Shown here in pieces: positions 42,556 to 51,142 of a stretch of 64,000 bases of DNA. Within the stretch, counting starts at the first letter, position 1. The number at the start of each line of letters is the position of its first letter. Made by a program: the position numbers and the translations under genes. Below the pieces are notes generated by a model. That model worked only from the letters and a program-made list of their open reading frames with translations. It had not been told where the DNA came from and ran no database searches. This stretch comes from an uncultured Christensenella sp. (GTDB taxonomy: Bacteria; Bacillota; Clostridia; Christensenellales; Pumilibacteraceae), in NCBI GenBank assembly GCA_910579205.1, contig CAJTTD010000009.1, forward strand, positions 1-64,000. Direction: 5' to 3'.

Positions 42556-43236
42556 TTATTCGCCCTCCTTAACTGTATTGTGTGCGGCTGCGGCGGCTTG
42601 GCTCGCGCTCAAAACGTCGCCTTTGTATATCCACACTTTTACGCCGAGCACGCCGAACGTGGTCTGAGCGATGCAGAAACCGTAATCGATATCGGCGCGA
42701 AGCGTTTGCAGGGGTATAGACCCTTCTTGATAATGCTCGGCACGGGCGATCTCCGCTCCGTCCAATCTGCCGCCGACCATGACTTTAACGCCCTTAGCGC
42801 CCGCGTGCATAGCTTTGCTCATCGCTTGCTTCATTGTGCGGCGGAAGAACGCGCGCTTTTCAAGCTGAGCCGCAATGCTCTCGGCGAGCAGTTTGGCGTT
42901 GAGGTCGGGATGCTTTACCTCTATGATGTTGACGTATATCTTTTTTCCGCCCGTCAATTTTTCGAGGTTTCTCTTAAGCTCGTCTACTCCGACGTGCTTT
43001 TGACCTATTATCTTGCCGGGGAATTGCGAGTGTATGGAAACCTGTACTTTGCCTTGCGGACGTTCGATGATCACTTTGGATATGCCGCACGTCTTGTACT
43101 TGTTTTCTATAAACTCGCGGATCTTATGATCTTCGAGGATAAACGCCGCAAACTCTTGCTTGCCCGCATACCACTGCGAATTCCATTTTTCGTTGATGCC
43201 GACGCGCAAACCGTGAGGATTGACCTTCTGACCCAT
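42556..43236 (-). CDS. rpsC: 30S ribosomal protein S3
   Basis: A 226-aa protein at the mRNA entry channel. It begins MGQKVNPHGLRVGINEKWNS, has a KH domain with IIGQKHVGVDELKRNLEKL, and ends with the S3 C-terminal domain (TFGVLGVKVWIYKGDVL). Confidence 0.97.
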   Translation of the reverse strand: MGQKVNPHGLRVGINEKWNSQWYAGKQEFAAFILEDHKIREFIENKYKTCGISKVIIERPQGKVQVSIHSQFPGKIIGQKHVGVDELKRNLEKLTGGKKIYVNIIEVKHPDLNAKLLAESIAAQLEKRAFFRRTMKQAMSKAMHAGAKGVKVMVGGRLDGAEIARAEHYQEGSIPLQTLRADIDYGFCIAQTTFGVLGVKVWIYKGDVLSASQAAAAAHNTVKEGE

Positions 43237-43238
43237 GA

Positions 43239-43631
43239 TTATTTATCCTCCTTGGTGTCGAGAATGACGGTGATATGGCTCGTGCGCTTTAAAATATGAT
43301 GCGCTCTGCCTTTGCTTACGGGTTGAAAACGTTTGAGCGTAGGACCTTGGTCCGCAAACGCCTCCGCGACGAAAAGATCGTCAACGGAAAGACCCTTGTT
43401 GTGCTCGGCGTTGGCTGCGGCGGAATTGAGCACTTTGAAAACGGGCTCGCTTGCCGCTTTGGGCGTGGCTTGAAGTATAGCCATCGCTTCGCCGACCGAT
43501 TTACCGCGTATCAGCGCAAGCACTATGCGAACTTTGTCGGGAGCAATGCGCACATGACGCGCTACGGCGTAAGCACGCTGTTCGCGCGTCGCCTTTACTC
43601 TTTCGGCTTTTTCTTTCATTCTTGTAGCCAT
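43239..43631 (-). CDS. rplV: 50S ribosomal protein L22
   Basis: A 130-aa protein lining the exit tunnel: YAVARHVRIAPDKVRIVLAL then IRGKSVGEAMAILQ. ATG at 43631 is chosen (MATRMKEKAERVKA) because AAGGAG lies 6 nt before it; a longer frame would overlap rpsS. Confidence 0.96.
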   Translation of the reverse strand: MATRMKEKAERVKATREQRAYAVARHVRIAPDKVRIVLALIRGKSVGEAMAILQATPKAASEPVFKVLNSAAANAEHNKGLSVDDLFVAEAFADQGPTLKRFQPVSKGRAHHILKRTSHITVILDTKEDK

Positions 43632-43641
43632 ACTTGTCTCC

Positions 43642-43920
43642 TTATCTGCCCTTGGTCGTTTTTTCGCCCGCATGACCCAAGAAGGTGCGCGTAGGGGCGA
43701 ATTCGCCTAACTTATGTCCGACCATATCTGTCGTAACATAGACGGGAACGAACTTTTTGCCGTTGTGTACGGCAAAAGTCAAGCCCACGAACTCGGGGAA
43801 TATCGTCGATGCGCGCGACCATGTTTTGATGGGGCGTTTGTCGGCGACTGCTGCCATCGCCTCGGCTTTTTTCATAAGCTTGGCGTCAACAAAATAACCT
43901 TTTTTAGTCGATCTTGACAT
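43642..43920 (-). CDS. rpsS: 30S ribosomal protein S19
   Basis: A 92-aa head protein. SRSTKKGYFVDAKLMKKAEA (2-21) and DMVGHKLGEFAPTRTFLGHA are conserved. Confidence 0.97.
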   Translation of the reverse strand: MSRSTKKGYFVDAKLMKKAEAMAAVADKRPIKTWSRASTIFPEFVGLTFAVHNGKKFVPVYVTTDMVGHKLGEFAPTRTFLGHAGEKTTKGR

Positions 43921-43933
43921 TTTTCTTCGCTCC

Positions 43934-44761
43934 TTAATTTATGCGCTTGACAATGAACTTGTCGGAAGCCTTGTGCTTGGCTCTGGTCTTTTTGCCGAGC
44001 GTCGGCTTGCCCCAAGGCGATACGGGACTGGGTCTGCCTATCGGACTCTTACCCTCGCCGCCTCCATGCGGGTGATCGCAAGGGTTCATGACTACGCCGC
44101 GCACCGTCGGTTTGACGCCCATGTGGCGTTTTCTGCCCGCTTTGCCCAAGGATACGAGCTCGTGGTCGAGATTGCCTACTTGACCTACGGTCGCCTTGCA
44201 GCGTTGCAGCACCATGCGCATTTCGCCCGAAGGCAGTCTAAGCGTAGCGTACTTGCCTTCTTTTGCCATGAGCTGTGCCGCCGCGCCCGCCGTGCGTGCC
44301 ATTTGACCGCCTCTGCCGGGCAACAGTTCGATGTTGTGAACGAGCGTACCTACGGGGATGTTGGCAAGCGGCAAGCAGTTGCCCGCTTTTATATCCGCCG
44401 TTTCGCCCGATACCACGGTATCGCCCTTTTGCAGACCGAGCGGAGCGAGTATATAACGCTTTTCTCCGTCCGCGTAATTCAAAAGCGCGATGAACGCCGT
44501 GCGGTTGGGGTCGTATTCTACCGTTGCGACGCGCGCGGGGATGTTGTCCTTATTGCGCTTGAAGTCTATCACACGGTATTTTTGTCTGTTTCCGCCGCCT
44601 ATGTGTCTTACGGTGATCTTGCCGGTAAAGTTGCGGCCGCCGTGGCGGTTTTGCTCTCTGAGCAGCGGCTTGTAAGGCTTGTCGCCCGTCAGCTCGCTCG
44701 CCGCAATGACCGTTTTAAAACGCGTACCCGGCGTAATGGGTTTATATCTCTTAATAGCCAT
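43934..44761 (-). CDS. rplB: 50S ribosomal protein L2
   Basis: A 275-aa core protein of the large subunit. HGGRNFTGKITVRHIGGGNR (about 40-59) and the C-terminal VMNPCDHPHGGGEGKSPIGR (about 226-245), with the His important for peptidyl transfer, are present. Confidence 0.97.
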   Translation of the reverse strand: MAIKRYKPITPGTRFKTVIAASELTGDKPYKPLLREQNRHGGRNFTGKITVRHIGGGNRQKYRVIDFKRNKDNIPARVATVEYDPNRTAFIALLNYADGEKRYILAPLGLQKGDTVVSGETADIKAGNCLPLANIPVGTLVHNIELLPGRGGQMARTAGAAAQLMAKEGKYATLRLPSGEMRMVLQRCKATVGQVGNLDHELVSLGKAGRKRHMGVKPTVRGVVMNPCDHPHGGGEGKSPIGRPSPVSPWGKPTLGKKTRAKHKASDKFIVKRIN

Positions 44762-44774
44762 GATTCATCTCCTA

Positions 44775-45065
44775 TTACGAAAGGGTCTCGAAGAACGGGA
44801 TCGCCTTCGACGAAGCGGCAAGCGTAACATACGCTTTTTTGCCTTTGGCTGTGTAGCCGCCCGTTCTGCCCTGCCTTTTGTACTTGCCGCGAACGTTGAC
44901 TACGTTTACCGATTCGACCTTAACGTCGAACACCGATTCGACCGCCGCTTTTATCTGCTTTTTGTCGGCGCGTACGTCCACCATGAACGCATAGCGTTTG
45001 GCGGCTATCGCGTCGTTTGCTTTTTCCGTAAGAACCGGTCTGATGATTATATCCTCTGCCGTCAT
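44775..45065 (-). CDS. rplW: 50S ribosomal protein L23
   Basis: A 96-aa protein at the tunnel exit, docking site for trigger factor and SRP. IIRPVLTEKANDAIAAKRYA (7-26) is the signature. It overlaps rplD by one base (TAATG). Confidence 0.96.
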   Translation of the reverse strand: MTAEDIIIRPVLTEKANDAIAAKRYAFMVDVRADKKQIKAAVESVFDVKVESVNVVNVRGKYKRQGRTGGYTAKGKKAYVTLAASSKAIPFFETLS

Positions 45066-45706
45066 TATTGCGCAGCGACCTCCTTTTCGGTATATTTCTT
45101 TTCAAGCGCTTTTACAGCGTCCACCGTTGTCAAAAGCACGGTGTTGGCAACTATGTCGTATACGCCGAGCTGTTCGCTCGCGGCAGTGCGCACGTTGGGT
45201 ATGTTGCGCGCAGCGCGTATCGCGTTGGTATTGCCGTCGGGAAGAACAAGCAGCACGCGGCTTTCTATCTTGAGAGCTTTGAGCACTTGCGCCATCTGCT
45301 TGGTCTTAGGCTCGATGTCGAGCTTGTCCAAAACTACGATGCTTCCGTCCGAAACCTTGGCGGACAGCGCGCTCGTGATAGCCGTCATGCGAACGAGCTT
45401 GTTCACCTTTTTGCGGAACGAGCGGGGCTTGGGCGCAAAAACTACGCCGCCGCCCTTCCATTGGGGCGCTCTTATAGAGCCTTGGCGGGCGTTACCCGTG
45501 CCCTTTTGACGCCACGGCTTTTTGCCGCCGCCGCGTACTTCCGTACGGGTAAGCGCGCTTTTGGTGCCTTGGCGGGCGTTAGCCATTTGAGCGACTACTA
45601 CTTGATGGATGAGCGGTTCGTTGTACTCGACGCCGAAAACGCTGTCGTCAAGTTCCATAGTGCCGGCGGATGTGCCGTCTTGTTTGTATATCTTAATGGT
45701 AGGCAT
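45065..45706 (-). CDS. rplD: 50S ribosomal protein L4
   Basis: A 213-aa protein. The extended loop KSALTRTEVRGGGKKPWRQK (about 49-68) followed by GTGNARQGSIRAPQWKGGGV is diagnostic. L4 autoregulates the S10 operon in some bacteria; no proof of that is visible here. Confidence 0.97.
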   Translation of the reverse strand: MPTIKIYKQDGTSAGTMELDDSVFGVEYNEPLIHQVVVAQMANARQGTKSALTRTEVRGGGKKPWRQKGTGNARQGSIRAPQWKGGGVVFAPKPRSFRKKVNKLVRMTAITSALSAKVSDGSIVVLDKLDIEPKTKQMAQVLKALKIESRVLLVLPDGNTNAIRAARNIPNVRTAASEQLGVYDIVANTVLLTTVDAVKALEKKYTEKEVAAQ

Positions 45707-45731
45707 AATATCTCCTTAACTCCTCAAACGA

Positions 45732-46361
45732 TTATTTCACAGTCTCTTTGACGGTAACCAGACCGCCTTTGGGACCGGGAACGGCGCCGCGGATCAAAAG
45801 CACGCCTCTCGCGGCGTCCACCTTGACGACCTTGAGGTTTTGAATGGTAACATGCTCATGACCGTATTGACCGGGCATCTTGAGATTTTTGATACGGCGC
45901 GAGGGATTGGAGTTTGCACCCGTCGAGCCAACGCTGCGGTGAACGGGACCCGTACCGTGCGTCATTTTAAGGCGGTGGTGATTCCAACGTTTGATAACGC
46001 CGGTAAAGCCGCGACCCTTGGTAGTGCCGGAGACGTCCACCATGTCGCCGTCGGCGAACATAGTGCAATCGATCACGCTACCCACTTGATACGCGTCGGC
46101 ATTGTCGTAACGGAACTCGCGGAGATAACGCGCGGGCTTGGCTTTGCTCTTTTTAAACAGACCCGCTTCGGGTTTGTTGAGTTTGCCTTCTTTTATCTCG
46201 TCGTATGCGCAAACAACGGCGCTGTAACCGTTGCGGTCTACAGTGCGCGTGTCGACAACGGTCATGGGACCGCATTGCACGACGGTAACGGGTATGGCGA
46301 CGTCGTTTTCGCCGAATATTTGGGTCATGCCCAACTTCTTGCCTAATATAGCCTTCTTCAT
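45732..46361 (-). CDS. rplC: 50S ribosomal protein L3
   Basis: A 209-aa protein beginning MKKAILGKKLGMTQIFGEND, with the peptidyl-transferase-proximal loop FTGVIKRWNHHRLKMTHGTG (about 125-144). Confidence 0.97.
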   Translation of the reverse strand: MKKAILGKKLGMTQIFGENDVAIPVTVVQCGPMTVVDTRTVDRNGYSAVVCAYDEIKEGKLNKPEAGLFKKSKAKPARYLREFRYDNADAYQVGSVIDCTMFADGDMVDVSGTTKGRGFTGVIKRWNHHRLKMTHGTGPVHRSVGSTGANSNPSRRIKNLKMPGQYGHEHVTIQNLKVVKVDAARGVLLIRGAVPGPKGGLVTVKETVK

Positions 46362-46380
46362 GTCAATAAGCTCCTTATCG

Positions 46381-46689
46381 TTACAGCTTGATCTTGATGT
46401 CTACGCCCGAAGGGAGGTCTAAGCGCATAAGCGAATCGACCGTCTTTCCGGACGGACTGTAAATGTCGATCAAGCGCGAATACGTGCGAAGCTCGAACTG
46501 CTCGCGAGAATCCTTGTGCTTGTGCACCGAACGCAATATGGTAACCACCTCTTTTTGCGTGGGCAGCGGAATGGGACCGCATACCTTCGACCCCGTCTGC
46601 TTGGCGGCGTCTACGATCCTCTGCGCAGACGAGTCTACCAACTCGTGATCGTACGCTCTTAACTTGATCCTGATCTTTTGGCTGGACAT
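46381..46689 (-). CDS. rpsJ: 30S ribosomal protein S10
   Basis: A 102-aa protein: QKIRIKLRAYDHELVDSSAQ (4-23) and the C-terminal PSGVDIKIKL. First gene of the cluster, with AAGGAG upstream, preceded by a leader of about 135 nt. Confidence 0.97.
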   Translation of the reverse strand: MSSQKIRIKLRAYDHELVDSSAQRIVDAAKQTGSKVCGPIPLPTQKEVVTILRSVHKHKDSREQFELRTYSRLIDIYSPSGKTVDSLMRLDLPSGVDIKIKL

Positions 46690-46825
46690 ATACTTCTCCT
46701 TGTTGCCTATGGCATAGCCTTATGATAGCTACATTCACGCGCTCGGGCGTGCCGTTTTGCGGTAAATTTTTTGGGGCGTCGCGCCCCGTTTCCGTCAAAA
46801 AAATCAGCCGCTTTCGGCTGTAGCT
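46690..46825 (-). promoter_or_regulatory. S10 operon leader with early terminator-like hairpin
   Basis: The presumed transcript starts near 46825. The first structure is CAGCCG/CGGCTG with an AAAG loop (46820-46805) followed by seven Us (46803-46797), that is, a terminator-like hairpin at the very 5' end. A second hairpin GGGGCG-CGA-CGCCCC lies at about 46787-46772. They could form an attenuator or a 5' stabilising structure. No L4-leader consensus was identified. Confidence 0.55.
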
Positions 46826-46830
46826 TATCC

Positions 46831-46859
46831 ATTATATACGTTCCCCTTACGATTGTCAA
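46831..46859 (-). promoter_or_regulatory. S10 operon promoter
   Basis: On the minus strand a perfect TTGACA (46859-46854), 17-bp spacer and perfect TATAAT (46836-46831). It is the strongest promoter in the window and fits a ribosomal operon. Confidence 0.92.
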
Positions 46860-46860
46860 A

Positions 46861-47044
46861 TGATTTGCACCGCTTTTTTAAACTTTTTTACACGTTTATA
46901 CGCCACATGACCGATAGCGCAACGCAAAAACCGCCCACGCTAACATATACGCGTCGCGGAGCTGCAAAGCGAATGTTTTCGCTTTCATTATTATATATAT
47001 AATATACAGCAAAACGTGGGGGTAGCGGGCGCGCCCTATGCGCT
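46861..47044. other. Spacer between S10 promoter and the wHTH gene
   Basis: AT-rich sequence with an alternating TA run near 46990-47005 and an AAAGCGA/TCGCTTT hairpin near 46965-46985. No gene is called. Confidence 0.4.
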
Positions 47045-47833
47045 TTAAAGCACGCTCAACCCCGCGATCGTATCTATTGCGAGCGCAAAGATATCGAACG
47101 CCGCATGCGCGTCGGAATATTTAGTTATCTTGCACCACAGCACGCCGTCTTCCACAGTTATCCTGCTCTCTCGGGGGTCGTCGCACATCATTTCCCAATC
47201 GGAAAGACTTTCGGCTATGCTTTCTTGCGCTGTCTCGAGCGACACGCCAAACTTTTGACTGATGTATTTGAGCGTTTTCCCGCTGTCCGAAAAATATGGA
47301 TCATCGTTGCGCTCGGTCTTTTCTATCATAAACTTGCTTCCGTCGGGGTAACAGCGGTCTGTCCCGACGATGAGCCTTCCGTTTTCCACCCGATAGCCGA
47401 ACACGTTCTCGATTTTGTCTTCCGTTCTTTTGCGCGTTTCCTTCTTTTTTCCGCCGAGCGTCGTTCTGCTCGCTTTGGACGCGCGGTTTTGAATGCTTTC
47501 GTCAGCCAATATACGCGTTGCGGCAAGTATTTTCATATCCGACAAAATATCGCGCTTTCCGTCGACGCCGTCCGTATCGTCGTACGAAATGTCGTTGTCC
47601 TCGTTGCGCATTTCCCAATCGTATTTTTTGTCCGCTCTTACGCCCCACACGTCGTCGTTGTAAATGAGGTTTTCATACGACATGCCGCCACGATAAGCTA
47701 AGATATCGCGGTTTACCATACTCTCCACCAAAGAACGGGCTTCCGAATATCTGAGCTTAAAAACAAACTGTATTTCGGCGACCGTAGTATTCGGTCTTTT
47801 AAGCACGTACTCTTCTATCTTTGCTCTGTTCAC
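47045..47833 (-). CDS. FtsK-gamma-like winged-helix protein
   Basis: A 262-aa soluble protein. The first 60 residues look like the FtsK gamma/winged-helix DNA-binding fold (TVAEIQFVFKLRYSEARSLV, about 17-36, then ESMVNRDILAYRGG). The middle (about 100-145) is Lys/Arg-rich; the C-terminal 110 residues are of unknown fold. GTG start with AGGAGG upstream, 9 nt after the coupling-ATPase stop. Last gene of the operon from the 52127 promoter. In FtsK the gamma domain orients a DNA motor, so it may guide the adjacent VirD4-type ATPase; this is inference. Confidence 0.65.
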   Translation of the reverse strand: MNRAKIEEYVLKRPNTTVAEIQFVFKLRYSEARSLVESMVNRDILAYRGGMSYENLIYNDDVWGVRADKKYDWEMRNEDNDISYDDTDGVDGKRDILSDMKILAATRILADESIQNRASKASRTTLGGKKKETRKRTEDKIENVFGYRVENGRLIVGTDRCYPDGSKFMIEKTERNDDPYFSDSGKTLKYISQKFGVSLETAQESIAESLSDWEMMCDDPRESRITVEDGVLWCKITKYSDAHAAFDIFALAIDTIAGLSVL

Positions 47834-47842
47834 TCCGCCCTC

Positions 47843-49534
47843 CTAAAATCTGCGTCTGTACGATCTTTTCATGACATATCGGTATTTGTCGTCGAACGGG
47901 TTAGTGCGGCACACGTAATCGCGCTCGTTGGCGATCGGAAGGTCTTTAAACTCCGCGCAAGTAAAGTACCGCTCCAAACGCGACGACAAAACATAGCCGC
48001 TGTTTATCTCGGTAACTATGCACTCGCTCGGTTTTAACGCTGCGAGCGTGCTTACCGGCATTACCGATACCTCGTCCACATTGTAGTCCACAATTTCCGG
48101 CTCTGTTCCGCACAACGCGCTGCGCGGAGAGATCCTGGCGCGCTTGCCGCATTCTTTGGAAAACTCGTCGAGCGTGGACGGATTGTTGCTGCCGAAAAAG
48201 ACATGAACGTTTAAGTTGTCGCGTATGATATCGGCGACATCGCTTTGATATATATTTCTTAGCTGTGCGTACGACTGCAACACCAATATGAAGTATATAT
48301 TGCGCCCGCCGCACGCAGATATCACCGTATCGAAATTGAGTATTTTGGGAAAATTTCCGAACTCGTCGAGAATAAAATAAAACGGAACGTCGAGTTTTCC
48401 GCTCTGCTTTTTGTTGGCGTATTCTATGAGGTAAGCGTATGCCGCTTGCACGAACATGCTGATAAACTGATAGTGCGTTTTAAGCTCGTCGCGGAAATCT
48501 ATATACACCGCGACCGGTCTTTCCCCCGTCAGTATGCTCATATCGAAGGAGTTGCAGCTTGTAACGGTGCGGATAGCCGCATTGTAAAAAAGGCTCAAGC
48601 TCGCGTCGAGATTGGCCACTATGCAGCCGCGCGTTCTGCCCGCATTATCCAATAGCGGGCTTTTGACCAACTGATAGGCGCGCGAAGTATCGCTGTTTCG
48701 ATCGGTGAAGTACCCGTAGTCCATAAAATCGCCGTCGGAAGCGATGTTGCCGAAGCTCGACTTTATATTCAACAGCGTATTAAACGAAAAAGTCTCTTCG
48801 GTTATGCGGTTATCGCGCTTATTGGGGTCGCTGTCCTCTAGCATCGCCCAAAGGAACCCGCGCGTGGCGTTGCGCGCGCTCGTATCCCAATACGGATCGG
48901 GCACGGTATCCCTTGTGGGCGCGACCGTTTCCGCGAGGTTGGTTATGTCGTTGTCCACTTCGTCGAGAAGCATGCGCGACTCGTAAGAAATATTGCCGTC
49001 AAGCTCGCGCTGGTCTTCGTACACCTTGTCGAAAAATATGTTTTTGAATCCGTCCGCCGTTTGCACCGCGCGCACTTCGTCGGGAAGGTCTATGGCTCGG
49101 CGGTATTTTCTGTAAATTTCGGTCAACGGATTCCAACATTCGCTGTGCTTGTAGTCGCGAAGATTTATGAGCAGAACTTCGTAACCCTCGTCGCGCAATG
49201 TTTGGGAAGTGGAGCGGTAAAGCTCGCCTTTGGGATCGGCGATTATCATGCTTCGCTTCGTCTTTTGTTTGGCGAATGACACTATCGTCGGTATCACGTA
49301 AGACGAGGTCTTGCCCTGCCGCGTCGCCGCTATCACGCCTACATGATGTTCGTTGTCCGAGTACGTCTGAACAAGCTTTCCGTCCGCATAACGGTTGGCT
49401 TTGAGCACGCCCGTTACGCTCGTTTCGCCCAGCTTGTCGTATTCGACCGTGTTGTATCCGTCGCGCAGCAGCTCGTCGGCGGTCAAGAGCCGCGTGTTTT
49501 CGTATCCGTTCAATATCAAGTCGTTTATATTCAT
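47843..49534 (-). CDS. VirD4/TraG-type coupling ATPase lacking membrane helices
   Basis: A 563-aa hexameric-motor-type ATPase. Walker A is AATRQGKT (69-76), preceded by HHVGVIA as in TraG/VirD4 proteins. DPKGELYRST (about 96-105) is the usual downstream motif, and Walker B is FILDEFGNFP (about 385). The TraG C-terminal domain with VLQSYAQLRNIY (about 416-427) follows. The N-terminal membrane helices of conjugative coupling proteins are absent. ATG at 49534 overlaps the stop of the AAA+-like gene. No relaxase or type IV secretion gene is nearby, so it is unlikely to serve conjugation. Confidence 0.85.
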   Translation of the reverse strand: MNINDLILNGYENTRLLTADELLRDGYNTVEYDKLGETSVTGVLKANRYADGKLVQTYSDNEHHVGVIAATRQGKTSSYVIPTIVSFAKQKTKRSMIIADPKGELYRSTSQTLRDEGYEVLLINLRDYKHSECWNPLTEIYRKYRRAIDLPDEVRAVQTADGFKNIFFDKVYEDQRELDGNISYESRMLLDEVDNDITNLAETVAPTRDTVPDPYWDTSARNATRGFLWAMLEDSDPNKRDNRITEETFSFNTLLNIKSSFGNIASDGDFMDYGYFTDRNSDTSRAYQLVKSPLLDNAGRTRGCIVANLDASLSLFYNAAIRTVTSCNSFDMSILTGERPVAVYIDFRDELKTHYQFISMFVQAAYAYLIEYANKKQSGKLDVPFYFILDEFGNFPKILNFDTVISACGGRNIYFILVLQSYAQLRNIYQSDVADIIRDNLNVHVFFGSNNPSTLDEFSKECGKRARISPRSALCGTEPEIVDYNVDEVSVMPVSTLAALKPSECIVTEINSGYVLSSRLERYFTCAEFKDLPIANERDYVCRTNPFDDKYRYVMKRSYRRRF

Positions 49535-51135
49535 ACCGTGCCTCCGAAACCGTATTTGCCCGTCGCGCCCGCGCGACCGCCGCAACACTCTTTGACGTGC
49601 GCTTCGGTAAGCGTCAGACTTTTCCCTTTTTTGCGGTTGTCTCTTATCGCTCTGTCTATGATGCGCGCAGCCTCGTCCGCGTCGGCTGACGCGAGCATAG
49701 CGCGCGCACCGTCGTCGGTCTTTACCGACTTAAGTCCGTAAAGCGCGGCTTTGTCCTTGAGCAATCCGTCTATCACAGCGCTTTTTTCGTCCGCGCCTAC
49801 GGGCTTGAGTTCTATAATGTCGCACAATGATCTGAGAGAACGCGCGTTGCTTTTGTCGCAAATGCATACGGGCAGCACCGCGCCGAGATCTATGCTCACG
49901 TTAGGCACGGTCAACCGCATACTTTTGCGCTTATCGCCGGTGAGGAACATTTTTACAGCCGCCGCCACGCTCGGGCGCACTTCGCCGTGCATGAATATGA
50001 GAAAAACGTTGCTCTTGTCCTCGTCGCAACTGCGCACGAATATATTGTTTTTGGTGGGCATCATATCTTCGTCGCATATAGCCGAGCAGTCTATACGCGT
50101 TACGGCGGAATGTTTGAACATTTCGGTCAAAGCGTCCGCATATGCGTCGCGAATGTATTCGCAATCGCTGCACAAACACATTTCTCTGTACGACTTTCCC
50201 GCCCGCAGATCGCTGTTGTACACCGCTTGAAGTATCTTTTGCCGCTCGGTCGCGCGGCTTACAGCCATACCGTCGAGCGCGCGCTCGTCGAACTCAATAT
50301 CGCCGAACTCGAGTTTAAGCGGGAGATCGTCGGCATCATTTATTAGCTCTCTGTTGTCGGACACGAGTATGCGCCGTCTGTCTTGAACGGAAATTATCCG
50401 CGCGTAAACGAGCCGCGCGATCGTGGGTACGTATATCTCGCTATCGAGCTTGCCCAGCCCGACCGCGCACTCTATCAGCGCGCACTCTTCCGCTTTTTGG
50501 GGCGGATCGATCAAGCCGTACTTTTCCGCCGCCCCATCAACGAGCGCAGAGCAAGGTCCGCCCGCCACCGTGTACAGTCTGTCGTAATTTGCGCGGCGAT
50601 CTTCGCCGTACTTGAGCGATGCGAGTATGCCGCCCAAGTTGTTCCAGCGCGCGGTCTTTTGAAGCAGCGCCCTTCCGTCGTTAGTATTTTTGTCTACAAA
50701 TATACCTTCGCACAGTAATATGCCGAGAACGCGCATCGCGTCCACCGCGCCGCGGTTGGCGTTGGCTTCCAGCTGTGTATAAACGACTATGCGCGACGCG
50801 TTTTTGGGTGCGAGCAGTTTGTTTCTATCCGCCGCCGCAATAGCGCCGCCCTTTATCTCTATCATGTATCGATCGTCATCGGACAAATACGCGGGCGAAC
50901 CGCTTTCGACGGCAAACTGCATGAGCCGCAAATACCTATGATAGCGCATTACCGTATCTATTTCACGCACATTTCCGCTTTGCGCAACGGCAAACAACCC
51001 CGCGGCTACGTCGCGCGGGATCATATATGTATCGGATATGCAGTAGAACATCCGCTCCGCGTCATTCAACGAACCGAGCAGAGCTTCCGCCGTAAAATAA
51101 TCTTTTAAAAACAACTCCTTTGTACAGTCGTTCAC
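49531..51135 (-). CDS. Sel1-like/degenerate AAA+ protein next to clpP
   Basis: A 534-aa protein. Residues about 120-165 (NRGAVDAMRVLGILLCEGIF) resemble a Sel1 repeat. The C-terminal half follows the layout of a Lon/ClpX-type AAA+ module: an AVKMFLTGDKRKS stretch, a beta-strand LGAVLPVCICDKSNARSL (sensor-1 position), then EIIEL-like CDIIELKPVGADEKSAVIDG and a helical small domain. The P-loop is missing (CLCSDCEYIRD in its place) and the Walker B site reads VFLIFMHGE. GTG start; it ends in an ATGA overlap with the VirD4-type gene and follows clpP by 7 nt. A non-catalytic ClpP adaptor is a possibility. Confidence 0.65.
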   Translation of the reverse strand: MNDCTKELFLKDYFTAEALLGSLNDAERMFYCISDTYMIPRDVAAGLFAVAQSGNVREIDTVMRYHRYLRLMQFAVESGSPAYLSDDDRYMIEIKGGAIAAADRNKLLAPKNASRIVVYTQLEANANRGAVDAMRVLGILLCEGIFVDKNTNDGRALLQKTARWNNLGGILASLKYGEDRRANYDRLYTVAGGPCSALVDGAAEKYGLIDPPQKAEECALIECAVGLGKLDSEIYVPTIARLVYARIISVQDRRRILVSDNRELINDADDLPLKLEFGDIEFDERALDGMAVSRATERQKILQAVYNSDLRAGKSYREMCLCSDCEYIRDAYADALTEMFKHSAVTRIDCSAICDEDMMPTKNNIFVRSCDEDKSNVFLIFMHGEVRPSVAAAVKMFLTGDKRKSMRLTVPNVSIDLGAVLPVCICDKSNARSLRSLCDIIELKPVGADEKSAVIDGLLKDKAALYGLKSVKTDDGARAMLASADADEAARIIDRAIRDNRKKGKSLTLTEAHVKECCGGRAGATGKYGFGGTV

Positions 51136-51142
51136 CTTAAGT

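Noticed and set aside
46893..46982. A 29-codon minus-strand frame starting MKAKTFALQL between the S10 promoter and the wHTH gene.
   Set aside because: No Shine-Dalgarno, no family, and it ends without a following structure. The hairpin AAAGCGA/TCGCTTT at its start explains the apparent pattern.
47843..49534. Interpretation of the region as an integrative conjugative element because of the VirD4-type gene.
   Set aside because: No relaxase, VirB4, lytic transglycosylase, integrase or att repeat is present, and the protein lacks membrane helices.
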